In this document: piece by piece, positions 24,934 to 36,139 of the stretch
Numbering within the stretch: position 1 is the stretch's first letter
Layout: each line of letters begins with the position of its first letter
Source of the DNA: Aquilaria yunnanensis
Taxonomy: Eukaryota > Streptophyta > Magnoliopsida > Malvales > Thymelaeaceae
Length of the DNA stretch: 64,000 nt
Assembly: GCA_039654915.1 (NCBI GenBank)
Contig: CM077594.1
Coordinates: 97,168,893 to 97,232,892, forward strand
Direction of reading: 5' to 3'
Notes under the pieces: model-generated
Databases searched by the model: none
What the model was told of the DNA's origin: nothing
What the model saw: only the letters and a program-made list of their open reading frames with translations
Position numbers and translations under genes: made by a program

Positions 24934-26278
24934 TGTTGGATTTGTTCCATTCATGGCTCACATTTATTTGATTTTGATGATAACAAAACATATTTGTTTT
25001 ATGTGTTTCAAAGCTTTACATAAAGATTTATACATTGGTCTTTTATTGATAAAGTTTTGATCTTTCTAAGGAAAATTATTTCATAAGTATATTTGAAGTA
25101 TTTATGTTAATTCAAGCATTGCTTGTGAAGGAAGAAATCATTTTGGAGAAAAATTTATTGAAGTTTGAAAGTTTGGAAGTAAGAAAATCCTGGAACTGCG
25201 TTTTCATTCGAGTGAAATGTTTTCAACCGGGTGAAACTGGAGTCAGTTTTCAAATCTGAGAGAATTTATTTCTGGACAAGAAAATCATTTGAGTGAAATT
25301 TTTTCAACCGGGTGAAACTGGAGTCAGTTTTCAAACCCGAGGGCATTTTATTTCTGGACAGAAAAATCATTCGAATGAAAAATTTTCAACCGGGTGAAAC
25401 TTGGATTCCAGACCTACGCGCGAGTTTCCGGTCCGAAAAATCTTTGAAAAATAAATATAAATTCATGCCACGTCAGATTCCACGTGTATAAAGCACTGAC
25501 AGCCCATTAATTACAAATATAACCGTTGGAAGTCAAACGTTGAATTTCGTTATCAGACAGAATTTTCAACCGAGTGAAAATATTTCACTCGAGTGAAACT
25601 GGGTGACAGACCCAAAAACCTGTCAAATTTGACAGCAACGGTCACCTGCTTTCTTGGAGACATTTCTGACCTTCCCAACGGTTCTTCAATGTCTCTTTGG
25701 CCCCCAAATGAGCATAAATACATAGAAAAACACCTTGGAGATAACTCTTGGCCATAAGATCAAAGATTCATCATCAAATCCAAGAGAAAATGGCTTATCT
25801 TGAGAAATTCATTATTGTAGTTGTGCTTTCACTTGTATATCTAGCTTGAGTGCTATTGTGTGAGTTTATGAGTTTGTAAACATTTCAAGTCTTAGAATCT
25901 CTTGAGTGTAGAGTGGTTTCTAGTGAGCCTTGAAGAAAACTAGGGAGTGGTTTCTAGTGAGCCTTGGAGAAAACTAGAGATTGGTTGGGTGTGAACCTTG
26001 AAGAGAACACCATTGTAATTTTGATCAAGAGATAGTGGAGGAAATCTCAAGTGGGCAAGCTTGAGGAGAGGACGTAGACTCCGGTTGGTGGAGTTGAACC
26101 TCGATAAATCCCGATGCACTCTTTCCTTGTCTCTCTTTATATTTTGCTTTATACTTTGCTTATACTTGCTTAGTTTGTTCTTGATTTTTGGTTAAGTAAA
26201 TTTAGTTGTAAAATTTAATTTTACTAAAGTTTTTAATACAACCAATTCACCCCCCTCTTGGTTGCACTTGGGCCAACA
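24934..26278 (-). mobile_element. Solo LTR of retrotransposon family 2, copy B
   Basis: 1,345 bp. On the minus strand it starts TGTTGGCCCAAGTGCAACC and ends GAACAAATCCAACA. A perfect 5-bp target duplication AGTTG flanks it (24929-24933 and 26279-26283). It matches copy A at 9942-12600 at both ends, is non-coding and has no internal domain. It sits within an ankyrin-repeat segment of the cpSRP43-like pseudogene, and removing it restores the frame (CLQL joined to LLANA). Confidence 0.93.
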
Positions 26279-26616
26279 AGTTGTAAGCAGGGCTCAGTGC
26301 CAAGGCAAAAGATGAAGAAAAGACTGGTACGATTGTCAGGGTTCCATGATGTCGATGTTGCACCAATCGTCCTCAAGGGATAGGAGGCGAGTAAGGGCCT
26401 GGTCATTAGCCTTCTTGGCAGCAATGTTGAAATAGAAAGGAAGAATTAAGTTTTGAAAGGAAAGAAAAAATAAGGGTTTTCTTGAAGGGGATTATATTTG
26501 CTGTGTTGTTTTTAACTTATCTTGTGCATTGGGTGCCTGAGTTTCAAATTGACAGAACCCACTCTTTGAATTGAACTCGTCATTGGAAGGCTATGGGTGC
26601 GACGAATGAGGGCGGC

Positions 26617-27284
26617 CAAGGGCTTAGCTAGTAATTGAGCCCTGGGGGTGCGGGTGTGAGTGCGAGTTGTTAATATGTTTAAATTTGTAATCAATAATGG
26701 AAATATTAAATAATATTACATACAGACAAATGAAATTCAAAGGTTTGCAATAATTAAATTTCATTCAAAAGTTTAGAACTCAAAATTTAACACAATGTTC
26801 CTTTAAATCCTTCAATCATCGAGTATTGAATTCAAACTGAAAGTCTCTGTAAAATATTTTTCAATGTACAAAAGCAGACTATCATAAAAAAAAGTCATTG
26901 TCCATTTTATTCCTCAATTGCATAGAATTTCACCAAGAACTTTAAATTATTTTATGTCGTTCTAATACCAATTCCAATATGTAATTGAGCTTTACTTTAA
27001 CTTGAAACAAACCAATCCATAGGACCATGGCAGGCAGCTAACCAAGGAAACAGAACAATTACACATATCAAAAGCTTGAAAAGAATGGGATTGTAATAGA
27101 GAGATCGCAGTAAAATATTAAAAAGATAAAATATACTACAGCCCTTTATTAGCTATAAAATTTACAAATAGGTAACTAACTTTAGTTTTCTACAACTTCA
27201 CCACATATTTAATAACCCAATGAAAACTTTTAAAATTCTATGGGGGCTAGCTGCCACCCCCGTCCTTAAAAAGCTAGGCCCCTG
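26617..27284. mobile_element. hAT-like non-autonomous element (imperfect ends)
   Basis: About 668 bp. The left end CAAGGGCTTAGCT and the complement of the right end CAGGGGCCTAGCT agree at most positions, and both ends have a GGGGGTG motif just inside. The flanking 8-mers AGGGCGGC and AGGGCAAA share their first five bases. No transposase frame. An old deletion derivative is likely. Confidence 0.5.
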
Positions 27285-27324
27285 AGGGCAAAGAAGGCTA
27301 GGGAGAGGATAGATAGGGAGGTGG

Positions 27325-27583
27325 AGGAAGAGGTGGACATGGTTGATGGGAAAAGTTAAGGTTCAGGATTGTTGATAGGAAAGATTAGAGGAGTAGAAAT
27401 GTTATTTTATAATTATTTGAATTTTTTTTTATGCCATGTTAGCATTTTTCATTAGTTTTAATGTTGAAATTTATTGAAAGTGCCCAATTAGGACTTGTAA
27501 TGAGAGATAAGGTACTTTGATATGTCAACCTTAAAGTTAGGTTACCCATTTATTATATGAAAATAAGTTAGGTGACTTGTGGT
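27325..27583 (-). repeat. Right arm of the outer inverted repeat
   Basis: Inverse partner of 14262-14537. On the plus strand its inner edge encodes EVEEEVDMVDGKS followed by TAA, parallel to EEVDVVDGKS and TAG in the left arm, so both arms contain the same coding end. Confidence 0.7.
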
Positions 27584-28901
27584 GAACTTTACCTTTTTCT
27601 TTTTCCCCATTATATGATTTTTTCGACAAGTCTTCTCTTAGTAGGACTGCACTATTTTTTATCCAGTACTTCAATACCCAACACGTGAAAATGCACCTAT
27701 ATCCATAAAAAAACTTCCGTTTAACTAACTAGTTTTTGTTACAAATAAATGGGAGACTTTTTGTTCTTAGTGGAGTCAAAAGATTTTCACATGGAGAAAA
27801 CTTAATTAGCATAAATTATGATAGAAAGTAAAATCTTAATTACTTACCTCGAGGGGCGAATTTAACATATTCTCTCCACTCTTGGTGTAACCACTCTCTT
27901 TGGGTTTTAGAATTGTTCTTCTTATTTTTTTTTTATTTTTTTTGGAAACCGGGTTTTAGAATTGTTAAAATGATAGGACTGGATAAAACACAAAGAATGG
28001 GCCTAAATCCTGAAACTATGAACATATATATATCCCATGTTTCCAAAGTTTCAGTTGGGGCTGATACCCACAATGCCGCCGATGTAGCTCCGCCCTCGAC
28101 TTTGTTCATTGTAGTACACAAGATTAATTTAGAAAAATATACCTTGTATCCATAATTATTTAAATCTTAGTCATATACTGAACAAAACCAAGTGATTATT
28201 TATGAAAGTTCTGAGGTACACGTATGTGTATAAACACACACTGGATGCGGATATATGCTCTGCCACTCTTAATTAAGAAAGTTAATCCACAAAATATTGA
28301 TTGCGGGTAGCTAGCGCATGGATCATGAGGAATCCTTTTTTTGACCATTAGAGGAGGCTATGGTACCCTAATAATGATATACTTATAATACATGTGCTAC
28401 ATTCAATCAAAAAATTAATGCAACCTTGAAGTATATGCAAAGGCTGTCATTTTAGGAATATGTAAATCACTCCATCATTGAACACATTGGATTAGGTTTA
28501 TGAACGTTACAGTTTTAGAGAAGTTATTTATGAGTAACTTTTAGTTTCAATAATTGATCTCAACCATTAATATATTTTCCAAAACTATAATGATAACCAC
28601 AAATTCTGTCCCCAAATAAGTTTTACTTGATTATGTATTGAAAGACCAAAAATTCTATGGAATTTATGAAAAGAAAAAATCAAATATAATAACTTGGGAA
28701 TGAAGCAGAACAAACTTAAGGTGAATATTTCTTTCTAGCAGTTAAAGCAATTACTAAAATCGAAAAAATATCTACTGTGGTCCTATAATGCTCCATGTGC
28801 ATGTGCACATTTTAAAAAAATTACAGTTTAAGGATGAATTGATTGGCATATTCATAAACGTCTGCTGTTTAAGGAACACCAGATATCTGTAACACAATAT
28901 A
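27584..28901. other. Intergenic DNA
   Basis: No supportable gene. The overlapping frames at 27913-28155 (plus) and 27933-28121 (minus) are opposite readings of one stretch without motifs. Confidence 0.55.
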
Positions 28902-29063
28902 GCCCCGTTTGGCATTAGTGTCAGCAATTAGCGTTAGAGTTTTAAAAAAGCTATCAAATGATAGTTTTTAGTTTTTAGTTTCAACGTTTTCATCTCAACC
29001 ATTAAATAAATTATCAAAAACTCTAACGTTGATGACAAAAGCTAGCTGTTCCCAGACGGGGCC
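28902..29063. mobile_element. Short MITE with GCCCCGTTTGG-type ends
   Basis: 162 bp beginning GCCCCGTTTGGCATTAG. The reverse complement of the right end reads GGCCCCGTCTGGGAACAG, giving about 11-bp imperfect terminal repeats and an inner inverted TTAGAGTTTT / AAAACTCTAA. A clean target duplication was not resolved, so the superfamily (hAT or PIF) is open. Confidence 0.65.
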
Positions 29064-29659
29064 TATGTCATACTAGCACTAGGTCATATAGCAAGGGGAA
29101 AAAACCACAGAATTACGAAACACCTGAACGATTACAATACATAATGTGCCTTTCTCTTATTGAAATGGTTTTCTTGATTATTTTCACGAGTTTTTTTAAT
29201 CTGGAAAAAAAAATTTGTTGATAAGAAACAAATCCAAGGGTAACGATTTGCGAAGAATTACAAACACCGAAATCGAAATGACTAAATCCGATTCAATTCA
29301 ATGTTAAGCACCAGAAGATTATTTCATCAGCCAATGATGAATATGTTGTGACGTGGGATAGATATTGTCATATTTTTTTTTGCTCCCCTAAAAAGTTTTG
29401 GTTCACATGAAATGAGCATAGTTGGAAAATTATATGTAACTATATACGTGAAAAAGGAATTTAAAACAGTACGGCATTATTTGAATTACAGCAGGGTATT
29501 AATATTCTGAAGGTTTGGGAATGGACCAGAGAATCGAATAAAGAAAGTGGATGGGGTATTTGAAAATTGAAAAAATGCTTCCTTATTTATTGTATTTTGC
29601 AATTTAGCCCCAAGTTCCCTTTTTATATATCTTCATCTTGACCCCTCTTAATACTTGCC

Positions 29660-29667
29660 TATATAAT
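29660..29667 (+). promoter_or_regulatory. Candidate TATA box for the gene at 29762
   Basis: TATATAAT about 100 bases before the ATG, giving a leader of about 70 bases. A second TATATAT lies near 29624. Position only. Confidence 0.4.
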
Positions 29668-29761
29668 GGCTCCATAACCCTAATGAGCTTAACCATAGCA
29701 ACAACAAACTAAAAAAAAGCCAAACTCGTGTCCCTGACACCAAAACAACAAACCATCCATA

Positions 29762-30205
29762 ATGGCTGCTCAAGCTCATCTTAACCACCTTATAAAGGTC
29801 GGCCGTGAAGCCTTTGACCTGATCGATCAGTTCAAAGGCCGGCAGGCCCGCAAGGTGCACCAACCACCACCTCCTCGTAGCCATGAGCATCACCAATCCA
29901 ACTACGTCTATCGTGGACCTCAGGCGGTCACGGTGGTGCAAGAGCCGAACGCCTATCAAGTCCCTGATATTCAGGTCTACACAGAGATGAGAACCGCCGC
30001 ACCGAATTCTTACCACGGAACCGAAGCCTTCACAGTTACAAAAGAGGATCCGAAATCAAATAAGGGTCGGCGGTACGTGGTTCAGGTTCCTGCAGCAGAG
30101 GATCAACCTGCTGTTCTGAATTGTCAAGATGCAGCTGGAATCTATGGCGGCATCAGGATTTCTGACCACGGTAATTTTAGATCCATCAAGCCCCAACGAA
30201 ACTAA
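29762..30205 (+). CDS. Small plant protein of unknown function (147 aa)
   Basis: Single-exon frame from MAAQAHLNHLIKVGREAF to SIKPQRN. No signal peptide, membrane segment or known catalytic motif is visible. Residues ~1-27 can form an amphipathic helix (HLIKVGREAFDLIDQF). A His/Pro/Gln-rich linker (~32-47) follows, then a mixed middle and a conserved-looking C-terminal block (VLNCQDAAGIYGGIRI). Codon use is GC-richer than the surroundings, a TATA-like box is well placed, and the 3' flank has AATAAA-type signals (AAAATAAAATC near 30276), all supporting a real gene. I recognise no named family and assign no function. The long minus-strand frame at 29648-30016 is its shadow. Confidence 0.7.
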   Translation: MAAQAHLNHLIKVGREAFDLIDQFKGRQARKVHQPPPPRSHEHHQSNYVYRGPQAVTVVQEPNAYQVPDIQVYTEMRTAAPNSYHGTEAFTVTKEDPKSNKGRRYVVQVPAAEDQPAVLNCQDAAGIYGGIRISDHGNFRSIKPQRN

Positions 30206-31289
30206 TTGGGACTTTCGGTTTTGCGTTAATTACTACTTCAGGTGGATCCTTTTGTACTGGGGACAAATGTAGAAAAATAAAATCATGCATAAAAACGTGT
30301 GTACTAGAAGTGTGAAGTTGGTGTCTCATACATGCTTGTGCTTTTTAGTGTGACGCAAGTCATGAGTAGGTGATGGTCTATTTGCAAGCTAGCTGCAGGA
30401 TATAAGTAGTTCTGCTCTGTTTGTGTGGATATGTATATATATCAGCTTTGTATGAAAGTATGCATTTTTACCGCTCTGTATGAAAATGTTGGTTTTTTTA
30501 TACCCAAACTTTCATGAGTAATAATTAAGGTACCAATTTGTCGTGAAATCTCAAATTCAATATGATTTTATTTAGGAACAACTTTTATGATTTGTGCTAG
30601 AGTTTTGGACAATTTATTAATGATAAAAATGAAACCGCTAAAAACTAAAAACTCCTCATAAATAGATTTTTCATAAATTTAACGTTAATTACCGACTCTA
30701 ATGTTAAATGGGACTTACATTTTTCTTATGTCACGTGTTTCTGTTTATCAAATTTGTTGTCAGAAATTTCAATTTTTTTGAAAAAATCTTTCAAATTTAT
30801 CATAACTTATTTTTATACTTTTTCCTCTGTAAATATAATTGGAATGAAAAATTTTATCTTTGTTTCAACAAAATGCGGTCACAATCTAGTTGTATCTAGT
30901 AGTTTTTTTCTCTACAAAAAGGGTTAAAAAAAAAAAACAGATTTCCGAGTTTTGGTAAAAAAATTTGCCAGGCCGGGCTCGTACTGACGCGTCACTTATT
31001 GGGTCTAAGATCTCGATCTAAAGCAAAAAGTGGGCCAAGCCCAACGTTCAAAGATTTATAAGCTTTGCACCAACCGGATCCTTGTTCGGTCAAAAACAGG
31101 TGAGGTGGCAGCATTTCGCCTCGCAAAAGAGATGGAGAAGTTGTAGGGAGGAGCAAAGATTTTCTGCTACTGGTCACGACACACGAGCGCAAAAACAGAG
31201 GAACAACGTGAACAACATTCACTCCAAACCAAACTTGGAAAAACACGATTCCCACTTCTTTGATCTGCGTAGGAGCAACCCTAATTTCC
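30206..31289. other. Intergenic DNA between the unknown gene and PG1
   Basis: Contains the 3' UTR of the upstream gene. Frames at 30708-30899 and 30992-31366 lack motifs and overlap in opposite directions. Nothing else recognised. Confidence 0.6.
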
Positions 31290-31306
31290 TATATACGAGT
31301 ATAAAA
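31290..31306 (+). promoter_or_regulatory. Candidate TATA region of PG1
   Basis: TATATACGAGTATAAAA about 85-100 bases before the ATG at 31390; two TATA-like words, either usable. Confidence 0.4.
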
Positions 31307-31389
31307 TTAGAGCCTAGTCAAAACAAAACAAAACAGAGCTTAACGGACCAAACGGTGCTGATTTGAGTTCCCTGCTGAAAAAATTATAA

Positions 31390-32036
31390 ATGGTGGCCCC
31401 AGAAAACAGTCGAGTAACTAAAGCATTCGCAGTCCTCTTCCTTCTCTGCTTCGCTAGCACCCCAATCCCGGGCTGCAACGGAACTGGAGTGGAACCAGTT
31501 GCGACAGAGGAGGGCGATTCCTTGCAAGGTTACAAAGTGTTCAATGTGTTGCATTTTGGTGCCAAGGCCGACGGGAAAACCGACAGTGCACCGGTGAGTC
31601 TTCGATCAGTTAATATGCTGGATCATTCTAGCGCTAATTTCTGAAAAGGGGTTTGTGCTGTGTTTCATTGAAGAGTTTTAACAGGGCACTTGACGAGGCA
31701 TGCAACTTCAAGGGGAAAGCGATGGTGGTGATTCCGTGGGGGTACTACTTTGCTGGTTCGGTCAGGGTGCACGGCCCCTGCTCTAGTCTGTCCCTGGCTC
31801 TTGTGGTTAACGGGATTGTTCGTGCCGCCGGCTCAGCTGACTTGTCCGGAGGAGCAGATGGCAGGGAGTGGATCACATTCGATAACATCCATGGCCTAAT
31901 TGTTACTGGTTCAGGGACTCTTCACGGCCAGGGAGAGAAAGAGTGGCCTTCTGATGGTTGCTCAAGCACCAGTTGCAACCGTCTCGCAGCTGTAAGCAAT
32001 AAGCTAGCTCTACACTCTTCATCTTATGATCCCAAT

Positions 32037-32070
<34 letters not shown>

Positions 32071-33006
32071 TCGTTTTGAGGCAATTGTTTATTTTTGAAA
32101 TGCAGACTTTGATGTTCAACAAGGTATCAGGAGCAGTGGTGAGAGATATCAAGTCAATCAACCCCAAAGGGTTCCACATCTTCGTTACAAACAGTCACAA
32201 TTTCAGGATTTTGAACCTTCACCTGGTGGCCCCTGCATCCAGCCCCAACACAGACGGCATTCACATTAGCAAGTCTCGAGACATTAGAATTTCTCGAAGC
32301 ACCATTGCCACGGGAGATGACTGTGTCTCTATGATTCATGGGTCTAAGGACATTAGGATCAAGAAAGTAACTTGTGGCCCAGGTCATGGCTACAGGTACA
32401 AATATAGAGTATTATATATATATATATATAATGTAGCATTGAAGATTTATTGACTTTGGTTATTGTATGATAGTGTTGGTAGCTTGGGACACTATGATGA
32501 TGAGAATGATGTTAGCGGAATAATTGTGAAGAACTGCACGATGGTGGACACAGACAACGGTTTAAGAATCAAAACTTACCAAGAATCGGACCCAAGCAGA
32601 GCCTACAACATACATTTCATCGATATCGTTATGATCGGAGTCCGAAATCCCATCATCATAGATCAAGAATACGGCGGAAGCACAAGTAAAAAGGTAACGG
32701 TAAAACCAATATTTCAAAATCTTCCATGGCATTTAGTGTACACCCAAGTCTAAACCAATTCGGTTGCAGCCGTCGCGAGTGGCGATCAGCGACGTTTACT
32801 TTGAAAACGTCAGGGGGACCACAAAGACGAAGGTGGCGGTGGCGCTCATCTGCAGCAAGGCGGTGCCTTGCAACGGAATCCACCTGAGCAATATAAATCT
32901 TGAATATATTGAGAAGCGGAGAGATGAGAGGCCTTTTAGCTCTGTGTGTGCCAATGCCAGAGTTTTCTATTCCGGCCAGCAAAGTCCCCCGCCTTGCTTG
33001 CTCTAG
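31390..33006 (+). CDS. Polygalacturonase, GH28, exopolygalacturonase type (PG1)
   Basis: Hydrolyses alpha-1,4-galacturonosyl bonds of de-esterified pectin; secreted to the wall. Five exons: 31390-31593, 31674-31991, 32106-32395, 32474-32693, 32770-33006; all GT-AG; 422 residues. A signal peptide occupies residues ~10-30 (AFAVLFLLCFAS). The mature start is FNVLHFGAKADGKTDSAP. All four GH28 signatures are present: SPNTDGI, TGDDCVSM, CGPGHGY and LRIKTY. The C-terminus keeps the Cys pair (CANARVFYSGQQSPPPC). The 114-base intron 2 has no stop and contains a CT repeat, so an unspliced frame would falsely add SLSLSLSL. First of four same-strand paralogues, 802 bp before PG2. The pollen-type clade is suggested by the overall pattern, from memory. 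Confidence 0.93.
32040..32068 (+). repeat. (CT)n microsatellite in PG1 intron 2
   Basis: About 14 CT repeats just upstream of the splice acceptor at 32105, possibly acting as the polypyrimidine tract. Confidence 0.9.
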
Positions 33007-33807
33007 TCGACTTCAATTCCTGCTGGCCTTTCTCAGTTTCGATGAAGTTTATAAATTTTGGGGCTGTATTTTAGATTTAGAGTTTCACCGAGCTTTGATG
33101 ATCGATGATTTAGGCAGGAAAAGTGCATTTTGCTACTTTTCTTCTTTCATTCTGTTCTTTTTTTCTTGTGTTTTTTTTATACTCGCAAACTGTCAGCTGT
33201 ATATATAAATTGCAAATTAGAAGCATTTGTTTTTTTTTTTAATATTTTTTCCTATTATCCATAGATACATGGTAATTCATTAATAAGTCATGATTAATTT
33301 GAAGGTCAAATTTAAATTATAAGTATTTTATTCAAAATTAAATTTTAAGTAATTAGAAGAAAATTATGTTTCAATTGATAATCTTTTTTTATCGAATCTT
33401 TAGGATGTATTTAATTGAAAAAAAAATTTCTGAGAGAATTTAATTGAAAATCTTATTTTGAAGTATTTAATTGAAAATCTTAGATTTATCAATAATTGTA
33501 GATGTGATAATTTTCTTCTAATAGATATCACTTGGATCTATAATGGATCAAGCTTTATACAGTTTTAAACTTATCCTTAATAATAATTACTGTTTGAAAA
33601 AGAAATGACTACTGTGACGTAGTTCTGAATCTGCTGAATACTGGTTAGTAGAGAATTTGACGGTAGAAAACAAAGGCGAGCTTTTCTAGAGCGTCCAATG
33701 AGAAGTCCTACTCTTATGAGCGGGGACACAACAAGAAGCCATTAACAAGATTAATTGTTTGCTTTCTTCTCCGCAAAAGGACCATCATAAAGCTTGCTCA
33801 GCTAGTA
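33007..33807. other. Spacer between PG1 and PG2
   Basis: 802 bp of AT-rich DNA with PG1 3' UTR and, presumably, the PG2 promoter. No clear TATA box or other element was identified. Confidence 0.6.
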
Positions 33808-35501
33808 ATGGAAAAAATCCCGAGAGTTTCTCGAGTACTGTCGGTCCTTGTCATTTTGTGCTCAGCCATAGGCATCTCGAGAGCCCAAGCTTTGCTGGAT
33901 GTGAAGGTTCCATCTCAGGAGGATTACAAGTTGTTCAATGTACTGGACTTTGGTGCTAAGCCTGACGGGAAGACTGATAGTGCACCGGTAAGTATCGATC
34001 TGGGTTTATAGCTGATCATGTCTTATCTCTTAACATAAAATCTGAAATGACTTGTGGGACATTGTGGTTGTGTCCTGATTGCAGAGTATTAACAAGGCGC
34101 TTCACGAGGCATGTCACTTGAGGGGCAAGGCACTGGTGATGATTCCGCAGGGGAATTACTTTGCAGGTCCCGTCATGGTTTCTGGACCTTGCACAGCTTC
34201 GTCCCTGGCCTTTGTGGTTAAGGGCACCGTTCGAGCCGCGAGCTCCCATGACCTAAACCGAGTGACCCATGGTGCGGAGTGGATCACATTTGATAACATT
34301 GACGGTTTGATCATCACTGGTTTGGGCACTCTCGACGGCCAAGGTGAGAAAGAATGGCCGTCGGAAGGGTGCTCCAGCAAGCACTGTAATCGCCTTCCAG
34401 CTGTAAGTTCAAACCTCTAAGGTTTTGAGTAGCCGCTTTTCTCCTTATTTCTCATGCTCACCTATATGCTTGTAACTTGCTTCTCACGTTTTCTATCCGG
34501 ATGGTGGCACATTGCAGAGTCTAATCTTGAATAGGGTCTCAAATGCAGTGGTCAGACACATTAGATCAGTTAACCCGAAAGGGATCCACTTGTTCGTCAC
34601 TAACAGTCATCATATCGCGATTTCAAACGTTCACTTGATTGCCCCAGCAAGGAGCCCCAATACCGACGGTATTCATGTTAGCAAATCAAACAGAGTCGAG
34701 ATATCTAACAGTACAATTTCCACTGGTGATGACTGCGTCTCCATGATCCGTGGGTGTACCAATGTTAGCATCGAGCAAGTAACATGCGGTCCTGGCCATG
34801 GTTATAGGTACAAGTTTTGTGTCCATGCTCATGCTCCATATGTAACATCATATGAAAGTGATTCATGTGACGAAACTAATCCACCTTCCTTCCGGTGTCG
34901 ATTTTGAACAGTATCGGTAGCTTGGGACACTATGATAATGAGAGTGATGTGAGAGGAATCAAAGTGAGAGATTGCAAGATGAAGGAGACAGACAATGGAC
35001 TAAGAATCAAAACCTACCAAGGCTCGAATCCTAGCAGGGCCTACGACATACATTTCAGTGATATCGAAATGACTGGAGTCAAGAATCCCATCATCATTGA
35101 TCAAGAGTATAGTAATAAAGGAAGCGATAAGGTACTCAATTTAATTTCCTCCTCCTAGGAAAGACTATTATGATCTTTCTACAGTTCAACATAAAAAAAA
35201 AATTGAAAAATCATTATGCGGAGTCTAATAAATTGTTATGTGCTTGTTTAATGTGTTTTCTTAGCCGTCACAAGTAGCCATTAGTGAAGTGTACTTCAAC
35301 AATGTGAGGGGAACAACAACATCCAAGGCCGCGGTGACTCTGGTTTGCAGCCAGGCGGTGCCTTGCCAAGGAATCCACCTTAATAATATTGATCTTCAGT
35401 ACTTTGAGCAGCTAACATGGCCAGAAAGTCAGGCTTTCAGGTCCGTCTGCACCAACGCCAATGTCATATATTCGGGCACGCAAAGCCCTCAACCTTGTTA
35501 A
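33808..35501 (+). CDS. Polygalacturonase, GH28, exopolygalacturonase type (PG2)
   Basis: Exons 33808-33987, 34085-34402, 34518-34807, 34912-35131, 35265-35501; all GT-AG; 414 residues. Exons 2 to 5 have exactly the same lengths as in PG1 (318, 290, 220, 237 bases), so the pair arose by a fairly recent tandem duplication. The signal peptide is near the start (VLSVLVILCSAIGISRA). GH28 signatures SPNTDGI, TGDDCVSM, CGPGHGY and LRIKTY are intact. The C-terminus CTNANVIYSGTQSPQPC keeps the conserved Cys pair. No damage seen. Same secreted pectin-hydrolase role as PG1; substrate mode (exo or endo) is inferred from family resemblance only. Confidence 0.93.
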
Positions 35502-36139
35502 TTTGCAATAAAAGTTGACAGAGATTTCCAAACTGCTGTTGGTCTTCAAGTTTATTAATTACTGCCTCATATCAGGCATAGAATTTCTAAGATTTGAGTC
35601 TGTTTCCAGTCTTAATTAGATACTGTTATGAACTAACAGAGTTGGTATATGACATTTTTATAGACTACAATTTTGTTTCTAGATTACCGAATTTCTTATG
35701 ACAGAAGGCAGGTAACACAACATTATTTTTGTTTACAAGAAACGTACGACTCCAACTTATTGATGACCAATTTTACTCGAGAAAATGCTATTTTTGTCAG
35801 AGGTGGGAATTGATTAACTTGCCCCCAATTAGGGATAAACACTGCTATAATTAGCGAGAAATCGGCTCTAATTACTTCTGAGCTCTCCGCGTAGATAGCC
35901 CTCCAACAGAAAAACAACCACACAAGGAGAAAACAAGTATAAAACAAAATGGACAGGGTGAAGAAATTCACCCTTTGATCAAACACGCATTTTTCGGAGA
36001 AGCCTCTGTAGCCGAGGCTTAGGTCTAAGTTGTTGTAAAAAATTAGGAGAAAATATATGCATAGGGAAGAAGATTTTGGATGAAAATAATAATCAGGTTA
36101 GCATTTTAGGTTGGTAGGTGGAGATCGAAGGGTGAGGCG
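35502..36139. other. Spacer between PG2 and PG3
   Basis: 638 bp. The minus-strand frame at 35723-35986 has no recognisable motif. No gene or bounded element seen. Confidence 0.6.

Larger units (their letters stand above)
14511..26430 (-). pseudogene. cpSRP43-like (chloroplast signal recognition particle 43) pseudogene, split by two insertions
   Basis: Three minus-strand pieces (26430-26284, 24928-24528, 14571-14511) line up in order with plant cpSRP43, which delivers light-harvesting proteins to thylakoids. Piece 1 encodes NIAAKKANDQALTRLL and, after a frameshift, the first ankyrin unit. Piece 2 gives ankyrin repeats (STDLNHCD, ATLHKAAGYV, LLLNLGMDPKVEDDRGLTSL), then QFIRRLGLE and a chromodomain (EYMEYLVKWKDVGENEWVN). 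Piece 3 continues as DFEAGLEF and stops at 14511-14513. Damage: a frameshift in piece 1, a frameshift near 24687, an in-frame TAG at 24638-24640, a solo LTR and a CACTA element. The frame reads through both insertion sites once each insert and one TSD copy are removed. The transit peptide and final chromodomain are absent. Identification is from remembered family features, not a search. Confidence 0.8.
14262..27583. mobile_element. Inverted-repeat-flanked locus carrying a gene fragment (Pack-MULE-like, tentative)
   Basis: The two outer segments, 14262-14537 and 27325-27583, are diverged inverted repeats of one another. Together they enclose a cpSRP43-like pseudogene. Subtracting the later insertions (CACTA 9,956 bp, solo LTR 1,345 bp, hAT-like element 668 bp and their TSDs) leaves an ancestral unit of about 1.35 kb. 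Long inverted repeats around a host-gene fragment fit a Mutator-like Pack-MULE. No convincing 9-bp target duplication was found, so an inverted duplication of the pseudogene 3' end is the alternative. Confidence 0.45.

Noticed and set aside
32013..32100. SLSLSLSL stretch in a continuous PG1 frame
   Set aside because: It is intron 2 (114 bases, multiple of three, no stop) with a CT microsatellite; canonical splice sites and the paralogues show it is removed.
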